Of a stretch of DNA of 17,146 bases, positions 6,257-11,521 are shown one piece after another. Every line of letters begins with the position of its first letter. Position 1 is the stretch's first letter. The notes under the pieces were generated by a model that had not been told where the DNA came from, made no database searches, and saw only the letters and a program-made list of their open reading frames with translations. The translations under genes were made by a program, and so were the position numbers. The stretch comes from Pseudomonadota bacterium (GTDB lineage: Bacteria; Pseudomonadota; Alphaproteobacteria; Rhizobiales; Methylopilaceae), in the NCBI GenBank assembly GCA_023388965.1, contig JAEWFF010000009.1, positions 1 through 17,146 of the forward strand. Reading direction: 5' to 3'.

Positions 6257-8334
6257 ACAGAACCCTCATCAACAGCCTCGTCTTCGCCCTCGGCCTGGGC
6301 GCCGTGGGCTGGATCGCCGCCGGCTACGTGGGCAGCCACGGGCTCGCGCTCGCGGTCACGCTCCTGATCGCCCTGCTGTACGTACTGGGCGGCGTCGAGC
6401 TGCTGCGCTACCGCCGCGCCACCGACGGCCTCGCCAGCGCGCTGCAGGCGGCGCCGGGGCCGGACGGGCTCGAGGCCTGGCTCGCGCGCCTGGATCCGGG
6501 CCTGCGTGGCGCGGTGCGGCAGCGCATCGAGGGCGGCCACGCGCCGCTGCCGGGACCCGCGCTCACCCCGTATCTGGTCGGGCTGCTGGTGCTGCTGGGC
6601 ATGCTCGGCACCCTGCTCGGCATGCTGGTCACCCTGCGCGGCACCGGCATGGCCCTGCAGTCGGCCAGCGACCTGCAGGCGGTGCGTGATTCACTCGCCG
6701 CGCCGGTGGAGGGCCTGGGCGTGGCCTTCGGCACCTCGATCGCGGGCATCGCCGCCTCGGCCATGCTGGGCCTGCTGGCGGCGCTGTGCCGGCGCGAGCG
6801 CGCCGCGGTGGTGCGCGGGCTCGATGCCGCCAGCCAGGGCCCGCTGCACGTGCACACCCGCGCCCACCAGCGCGAACAGGCCCTGCGGCTGATGCAGGCG
6901 CAGGCCGACGCGGTGCCGGCGCTGGTGGAGCGGCTGGAGGCCATGGCCGCCGCGCTCGAGCGCCGGGCGCAGGCCGCGCACGAGCAGCAGGCCGCCCGCC
7001 AGGAGGCCTTCCACGCCCACAGCCAGGCGGCGTGGGAGCGGCTGGCGGCGACCCTGGCCGGGGCGGTGGAGCAGGGCGCCGCGGCCAGCGCGCGCGCCGC
7101 CGCCGATGCGGTGCAGCCGGCGGTGGCGACCGCAATGGAGGCGGTGGCCGCGGGTGCGGCACGGCTCAACGCCAGCGTGGGCGACTCGGTCGAGCGCCAG
7201 CTCGCGGCGCTCGATGCCGGCTTCAGCGCGCAGGCCAGCGCGGCGTCCGCGCTGTGGGAGCGTGCGCTCGAGCGCCAGGCCGCCGCCCAGGCCACGCTCG
7301 GGGATGCGCTGCGCAGCGGCCTGGATGCCGCCGGCGAGCGCTTCGCAAGCCGCACCGATGCGCTCGTGGACACGCTGTCCGGACGCCTCGAGGAGAACGC
7401 ACTGCAGCTGGGCGCGGCGTGGAACGAGGCGCTTGCGCGCCAGCAGGCCCAGCATGACGCACTGGCCGCGGCGCAGCGCGAGGCGCTGGACGCCGCGCAC
7501 GCCGGCTTCGGCGCGCGGTCGGCCGCGCTGCTGGAGGCCCTCGAGGCCGCGCAGCGGCGGCTGCAGGCCTCGCTCGCGGAACAGGACGCGGAGCGGCTCG
7601 CGGCGTGGCGCACCGGGCTCGAAGCCATGTCCGCCGCCCTGCGCGATGACTGGGCGCGCGCCGGCGCCGAAGCCGCCGCGCGCCACGAGGCCGCGAGCGA
7701 AGCGCTGGCGCGCACCGCGGCCGACATCGGCGCCCAGTCGCAGGCACACGCCGCGGCCACCATCGCCGAGATCTCGACCCTGGTGGAGGCGGCGTCCGAA
7801 GCCCCGCGCGCGGCCGCCGAGGTGGTGGCCGAACTGCGCCAGAAGCTGTCCGACAGCATGGCGCGCGACACCGCCATGTTGGCCGAGCGTGCGCAGCTGA
7901 TGGAGACGCTTTCGACCCTGCTCGACGCGGTGAACCACGCCTCCAGCGAGCAGCGCGGGGCGATCGACGCACTGGTGGCCACGACCGCCGGCGTGCTGGA
8001 GCAGGCCGGCGCGCGCTTCGGCGAGCAGGTGCAGGCGGGCAGCGGCGCGATCGAGGCCGCGGTCGCGCGCATCGATGCCGGCGCGACGGACGTGGCCGCC
8101 CTGGGCGAGGCCCTGGCCGGCGCGGTGGCGCAATTCGGCGAGCGCAACGCCGAACTGTCCGCGCGCCTGGACGGCATCGCCGCGGCGCTGGAGGCGGTGG
8201 GCACGCGCAACGACGAGCAGCTGGCCTATTACGTGGCGCAGGCGCGCGAACTCGTCGACCTCAGCGTGCTGGCGCAGAAGCAGATCATCGGCGAGCTCAG
8301 GCAGCTGGCGCCGGTGGACGGCGACGCGGCATGA
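6253..8334 (+). CDS. DUF802 MotA/ExbB-like stator subunit with long helical tail
   Basis: The product has 693 residues. Four membrane helices are visible at about 4-24, 31-52, 104-128 and 153-178, with a cytoplasmic loop of about 50 residues between helices 2 and 3, the MotA/TolQ/ExbB plan. Helix 3 reads LGMLGTLLGMLVTLRGTG and helix 4 GLGVAFGTSIAGIAASAM. These resemble the two pore-lining helices of the ExbB superfamily, with Thr120 and Thr161 as possible ion-path residues. Residues 179-693 are an Ala/Glu/Arg-rich tail, almost free of Pro and Lys, predicted to be a long helix or coiled coil. It is annotated in relatives as DUF802. The 4-bp ATGA overlaps on both sides show tight coupling to DUF3348 and to the MotB-like gene. 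By analogy with ZorA it would form a pentamer around a dimer of the next protein. The overall architecture is clear; the cellular role is not known. Confidence 0.85.
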   Translation: MNRTLINSLVFALGLGAVGWIAAGYVGSHGLALAVTLLIALLYVLGGVELLRYRRATDGLASALQAAPGPDGLEAWLARLDPGLRGAVRQRIEGGHAPLPGPALTPYLVGLLVLLGMLGTLLGMLVTLRGTGMALQSASDLQAVRDSLAAPVEGLGVAFGTSIAGIAASAMLGLLAALCRRERAAVVRGLDAASQGPLHVHTRAHQREQALRLMQAQADAVPALVERLEAMAAALERRAQAAHEQQAARQEAFHAHSQAAWERLAATLAGAVEQGAAASARAAADAVQPAVATAMEAVAAGAARLNASVGDSVERQLAALDAGFSAQASAASALWERALERQAAAQATLGDALRSGLDAAGERFASRTDALVDTLSGRLEENALQLGAAWNEALARQQAQHDALAAAQREALDAAHAGFGARSAALLEALEAAQRRLQASLAEQDAERLAAWRTGLEAMSAALRDDWARAGAEAAARHEAASEALARTAADIGAQSQAHAAATIAEISTLVEAASEAPRAAAEVVAELRQKLSDSMARDTAMLAERAQLMETLSTLLDAVNHASSEQRGAIDALVATTAGVLEQAGARFGEQVQAGSGAIEAAVARIDAGATDVAALGEALAGAVAQFGERNAELSARLDGIAAALEAVGTRNDEQLAYYVAQARELVDLSVLAQKQIIGELRQLAPVDGDAA

Positions 8335-8999
8335 GCGTCGAGGTCGAGGGCGACGTCGACGGCGCGACGCCGGTCTGGGCCGCGTTCGGCGACCTGATGG
8401 CGGTGCTGCTGGGAGTGTTCGTGCTGATCCTCGTCGGCGTGATCGGCGTGCAGCTGCACCTCGAGACCAGGCTGGCCGACGAGGTCGCCAGGCGCGAGGC
8501 CGAGGAACAGCGCAGGGTGGCGCTGGAGGACGCGCTGGCGGCGCCGCTGGCCAGCGGGCGCATCACGCTGGTCGACGGCCGCATCGGCATCAGCGGCAGC
8601 GTGCTGTTCGCGCCGGGCTCGGACCAGCTGCAGGCCGAGGGCGAGGCCCTGCTGGAAAGCCTGGCCGCGCCGCTGGCCGGCTTCCTCGCCGCGCGCGACG
8701 AGATCCTCATGGTCAGCGGCTTCACCGACGACCGCCAGGTGCGCGGCGACAGCCGGCTGTTCGTGGACAACTGGGAGCTGTCGGCGCAGCGCGCCCTGAC
8801 CGTCACCCGCGCGCTGATCGCGCAGGGCGTGCCCGCGTCGTCGGTGTTCGCCGCGGCCTTCGGCGACGGGCATCCGGTCGACAGCAATGCGCACGCCGAG
8901 GGCCGGGCACGCAACCGTCGCGTGGAGATGGCGCCGGTGCCGCGGCTCCAGGGCGGCGGGCAGCCGGCGCGTCCGGGACGGGCCGGTGATGCGCAGTAA
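8331..8999 (+). CDS. MotB/ZorB-like OmpA-domain protein
   Basis: The product has 222 residues. A short cytoplasmic N-terminus leads to one membrane helix at about 14-38. It begins WAAFGDLMAVLL, with Asp21 at the place and in the context (D-x-M) of the proton-carrying Asp of MotB, ExbD, TolR and ZorB. A charged helical linker follows (about 43-75), then a periplasmic OmpA-type peptidoglycan-binding domain (about 85-203). Visible there are SGSVLFAPGSDQL, the SGFTDD turn, NWELSAQRAL, and the closing GRARNRRVEM with the usual Asn-Arg-Arg. The start overlaps the DUF802 stop by 4 bp. The pair has the domain make-up of a 5:2 rotary stator: the upstream protein supplies the ring and tail, and this one supplies the plug, the proton site and the cell-wall anchor. 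Similar genes are often labelled OmpA family protein. Confidence 0.88.
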   Translation: MSVEVEGDVDGATPVWAAFGDLMAVLLGVFVLILVGVIGVQLHLETRLADEVARREAEEQRRVALEDALAAPLASGRITLVDGRIGISGSVLFAPGSDQLQAEGEALLESLAAPLAGFLAARDEILMVSGFTDDRQVRGDSRLFVDNWELSAQRALTVTRALIAQGVPASSVFAAAFGDGHPVDSNAHAEGRARNRRVEMAPVPRLQGGGQPARPGRAGDAQ

Positions 9000-9001
9000 C
9001 G

Positions 9002-9008
9002 AAGGAGG
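9002..9008 (+). promoter_or_regulatory. Strong Shine-Dalgarno of the DUF2894 gene
   Basis: AAGGAGG, the best ribosome site in the operon, lies 4 nt before an in-frame GTG at 9013. It favours that GTG over the ATG at 8989, which overlaps the OmpA-protein gene by 11 bp and lacks a comparable site. Confidence 0.5.
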
Positions 9009-9012
9009 CGAC

Positions 9013-9480
9013 GTGGACGCAGCCGCGTCCGCTGATGCCACGGACGCGCGGGGCCTGGCGGGGCTCTCGGCCCGCCTCGACGCATGGCGACGGGAGCGGC
9101 AGGCGATCCTGCATGGCCTGGGGGCCGGCCTGCCAGGTCCCGATGCGTGGCCGGCGCTTCCGGCCCTGGGACAGGTGCAGGACCTGTGGGCCGGCCTGCG
9201 CGGGCGCGAGCAGGTGCGCCGGGCGCTGCAGCCTGCGCCCGCCGACGCGGGGCCGCTGAACTCGGCGGCGCTCGCCAGCCGGGCGCTGCGGCTGATGCAC
9301 GAGGTGTCGCCCGGCTACCTGCGGCATTTCACCGCCTACGTGGACACCCTTGGCGGCCTGGAGGCGCTGCGGGCGCAGGAGGCCTCCGCGAAGGCGGATG
9401 CCGGCGCGGCGCCGCGCGTACGTCGCGGGAAGCCGCGCCGCGGCCGGGGAACCAGGGGCTCCCCGGCGAACCCGGACTAG
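9013..9480 (+). CDS. DUF2894 family protein
   Basis: The product has 155 residues if it starts at GTG 9013, chosen for the AAGGAGG site 4 nt upstream; ATG 8989 would add 8 residues. No signal peptide or membrane helix is seen. An N-terminal helical part (LSARLDAWRRERQAIL) is followed by the conserved core at about residues 90-120, PLNSAALASRALRLM then EVSPGYLRHFTAYVDTL, which I recognise as DUF2894. The tail is strongly basic (RVRRGKPRRGRGTRG), which might bind nucleic acid or another polyanion; this is only a guess. It is the last gene of the DUF3348-DUF802-OmpA cluster and is known to travel with it. No biochemical function is known to me. Its TAG stop sits in a CTAG shared with the convergent gene. 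Confidence 0.75.
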   Translation: MDAAASADATDARGLAGLSARLDAWRRERQAILHGLGAGLPGPDAWPALPALGQVQDLWAGLRGREQVRRALQPAPADAGPLNSAALASRALRLMHEVSPGYLRHFTAYVDTLGGLEALRAQEASAKADAGAAPRVRRGKPRRGRGTRGSPANPD

Positions 9481-10871
9481 GACTGCGGGGATGCGGCGCC
9501 GGAGGCGTCGTCCGCCGCGGGCGTGGCCGCGTCGGAGGGGACCGCGCCGCCCTCCGGTGCCGCCGGCACGGTGGCCGGGCCGCCCACGCGCGACACGCGC
9601 CAGATGATGTTGGCCAGGTCGTCGGCGATGATCACCGCGCCGCGCGGGTCCACGGTCACGCCCACCGGGCGGCCGCGCGTGGTGCCGTCGTCGTCGCGGA
9701 AGCCGGTGGCGAAGTCGATCGGGTCGCCGGCCGGCCGGCCGTTGCGGAAGGGCACGAAGACCACCTTGTAGCCCACCGGTTCCGAGCGGTTCCAGCTGCC
9801 GTGCATGCCGACGAAGGCGCCGTCGGCGAACTCCGGCCCCATCACCGGGCTGGAGAAGTCCACGCCCAGCGAAGCGACGTGGGCACCCAGGCTGTAGTCC
9901 GGGGTGATCGACGCGGCGACCTTCTCCGGGTTCTCGGGCTTCACGCGGGTATCCACGTTCTGGCCCCAGTAGGCCCACGGCCAGCCGTAGAAGCCGCCGT
10001 CGCGGACCGAGGTCAGGTAGTCGGGCACGAGGTCCGGGCCGATCTCGTCGCGCTCGTTCACCACCGCCCAGAGCTGGCCGCTGCCGGGCTGGATGGCGAG
10101 CGCGGTCGGGTTGCGCAGGCCGGTGGCATAGGGCCGGTGCATGCCGGTGGCCACGTCGATCTGCCAGATCATGGCGCGGTCCTGCTCGGCGGTCATGCCG
10201 CGCTCGGTGATGTTGCTGTTCGAGCCGATGCCGACGTACAGGTAGCGGCCGTCGGCGCTGGCCGTCATCGCCTTGGTCCAGTGGTGGTTGATGTCCGAGG
10301 GCAGGAGCGTCAGCACCTCGGGCTCGCCGGCCGCGGCCTGGGTCATGCCCGGGGTGTAGTCGAAGCGCACCACCGCGTCCTGGTTGGCCACGTACAGGTC
10401 GTCGCCGACCAGGGCGAGGCCGTAGGGCGCGTTGAGGTTCTCGGCGAACACCGTCTGCACTTCGTAGTCGCCGTTGCCATCGGCGTCGCGCAGCAGGGTC
10501 AGGCGGTTGCCGCTCTTCACCTGGGTGGTGCCGGCGGCCTTGATCGGGCCGGCGATGACGTCCTTCGGCTTGAGCTTGGGCGCGTTGCCGCCGCGGCCCT
10601 CGGCCACGAGGATGTCGCCGTTGGGCAGCACCAGGGTCTGGCGCGGGATCAGCAGGTCGCGGGCGATCGCGCGCACCTCGAAGCCTTCCGGCACCACCGG
10701 CACGCGGTCGCCCCATTCGTCGGGGCTGGCAATGACCATCTGCGGCAGCAGGCCGCGCTTGGGCTCGGGCAGGTCGACGTCGGACCCGTACTGGACCGGG
10801 CCCGGGTCGGGACTGCAGGCGGACAGCACCATCGCCGACGTGGCGATGGCGAGCAGGCTCAGGCGCTTCAT
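9477..10871 (-). CDS. PQQ-dependent sugar/sorbosone dehydrogenase-like lipoprotein
   Basis: The product has 464 residues. Residues 1-18 are a lipoprotein signal ending in a lipobox LSA-Cys19; Ser at +2 suggests the outer membrane, facing the periplasm. The mature part is a six-bladed beta-propeller of the soluble glucose/sorbosone dehydrogenase type. Seen are LIPRQTLVLPNGDILVAEGR early, LNAPYGLALVGDDLYVAN, the NHHWTKAM and YVGIGSNSN segments, ATGLRNPTALAIQP, a DGGFYGWPWAYWG segment and AFVGMHGSWNRSEPVGYKV. The family oxidises sugars or aldehydes with PQQ, but many members have unknown substrates, and no PQQ synthesis genes are in the window. A Pro/Ala-rich tail ends the protein. A GGAGG site lies 6 nt before the ATG. 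The start overlaps the DUF2231 stop by 4 bp, so the two are coupled. Confidence 0.85.
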   Translation of the reverse strand: MKRLSLLAIATSAMVLSACSPDPGPVQYGSDVDLPEPKRGLLPQMVIASPDEWGDRVPVVPEGFEVRAIARDLLIPRQTLVLPNGDILVAEGRGGNAPKLKPKDVIAGPIKAAGTTQVKSGNRLTLLRDADGNGDYEVQTVFAENLNAPYGLALVGDDLYVANQDAVVRFDYTPGMTQAAAGEPEVLTLLPSDINHHWTKAMTASADGRYLYVGIGSNSNITERGMTAEQDRAMIWQIDVATGMHRPYATGLRNPTALAIQPGSGQLWAVVNERDEIGPDLVPDYLTSVRDGGFYGWPWAYWGQNVDTRVKPENPEKVAASITPDYSLGAHVASLGVDFSSPVMGPEFADGAFVGMHGSWNRSEPVGYKVVFVPFRNGRPAGDPIDFATGFRDDDGTTRGRPVGVTVDPRGAVIIADDLANIIWRVSRVGGPATVPAAPEGGAVPSDAATPAADDASGAASPQS

Positions 10872-11293
10872 GCGACACCTCCGATGCGCGGCGCGCGGAC
10901 CGCGAAGAACGTCGCCACGAGGCCGAGGACGACGGTGATGACCGACAACACCAGGCCGCCGGGCATGCTGGCCCAGGCATCGCGCGCGTGCATCAGGGCG
11001 TTGAAGAAGCCGACGATCCAGGTGGCCAGCCACAGCACGAAGTGCAGCAGCGACGCCTGCGTGCGGCGGGCCGGCATCAGGCCGATCACCGCGCAGACGA
11101 GCGCGGCACCGGAGATCACCAGCGCGCCGGCGATGAACCAGGACGCGAAGTTCTGCCACTGGATCTCGTAGCTGCGCGCATAGGCGATGTCGCTCAGCAG
11201 GCCGCCGATGAACAGCGCGAGGGCGCCGCCGAGGAGCAGTGCGTGGACTGGATGGAAGGCCGGGGCGTACCGGCGTGGGGTGGTCGAGACCAT
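10868..11293 (-). CDS. DUF2231 four-helix membrane protein
   Basis: The product is a 141-residue inner-membrane protein with four hydrophobic segments at about 16-36, 49-73, 83-101 and 110-132. FHPVHALLLGGALALFIGGLLSD is split over the first helix, with the His-Pro-x-His start typical of DUF2231. These His residues have been proposed as heme or metal ligands, but I know of no proof. A GGAGGA site lies 5 nt before the ATG at 11293. Its stop overlaps the start of the dehydrogenase-like lipoprotein (ATGA at 10868-10871). The pairing of DUF2231 with a sorbosone-dehydrogenase-like protein is one I recall from other bacteria. A membrane electron acceptor for the periplasmic enzyme is a reasonable but unproven idea. 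Confidence 0.82.
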   Translation of the reverse strand: MVSTTPRRYAPAFHPVHALLLGGALALFIGGLLSDIAYARSYEIQWQNFASWFIAGALVISGAALVCAVIGLMPARRTQASLLHFVLWLATWIVGFFNALMHARDAWASMPGGLVLSVITVVLGLVATFFAVRAPRIGGVA

Positions 11294-11521
11294 GTCGGTC
11301 CTCCGGGACGTGGCGCGCGGAGGCGCCGGGAAGGGGAACGCGCCATGCGCGCACCACGGGCAGGCCATCGTAGGCCAGCGGCCGTTCATGGCCGCGTGTA
11401 CGGCGGCGGACGCTGCGTTCGGGACGCAGCGGTCCCTTTTCCGGGCTGGCCCGCCCGCGCGGGACGTGCACGCGCGGGGGCGGTGGTAAGGTCGTCCGCC
11501 TTCCATCGCGCTCCTGCATGA
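11294..11521. promoter_or_regulatory. Divergent intergenic region with a hairpin
   Basis: This 228-bp gap separates the minus-strand DUF2231 gene from the plus-strand Pat-like gene and must hold both promoters. I see no good -35/-10 pair. TACGAT on the minus strand (11367-11372) is a weak -10 candidate for DUF2231. The main structure is the inverted repeat at 11408-11428. Confidence 0.35.
11408..11437 (+). other. Perfect 8-bp hairpin followed by T-rich sequence
   Basis: CGCTGCGT (11408-11415) and ACGCAGCG (11421-11428) form a perfect stem with a 5-base TCGGG loop. GTCCCTTTT follows on the plus strand, so it resembles a weak terminator or attenuator about 90 bp before the Pat-like gene. No plus-strand gene ends just upstream, so a leader attenuator or small RNA end are the options. 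Confidence 0.4.

Noticed and set aside
3606..6272. Minus-strand open frame of 888 codons over glmS and DUF3348
   Set aside because: Antisense shadow of glmS; low-complexity Arg/Ala/His sequence with no domain.
6408..8210. Minus-strand open frame of 600 codons over DUF802
   Set aside because: Ala/Ser-rich shadow produced by the Ala-rich helical tail on the other strand.
5516..9480. A complete Zorya defence system
   Set aside because: Only ZorA/ZorB-like parts are seen. There is no ZorC, ZorD or ZorE type gene, no helicase or nuclease, and no other defence or mobile genes nearby.
9084..11171. Plus-strand open frame of 695 codons over the dehydrogenase-like gene
   Set aside because: Antisense shadow; the minus strand carries a lipoprotein signal, ribosome site and family motifs.
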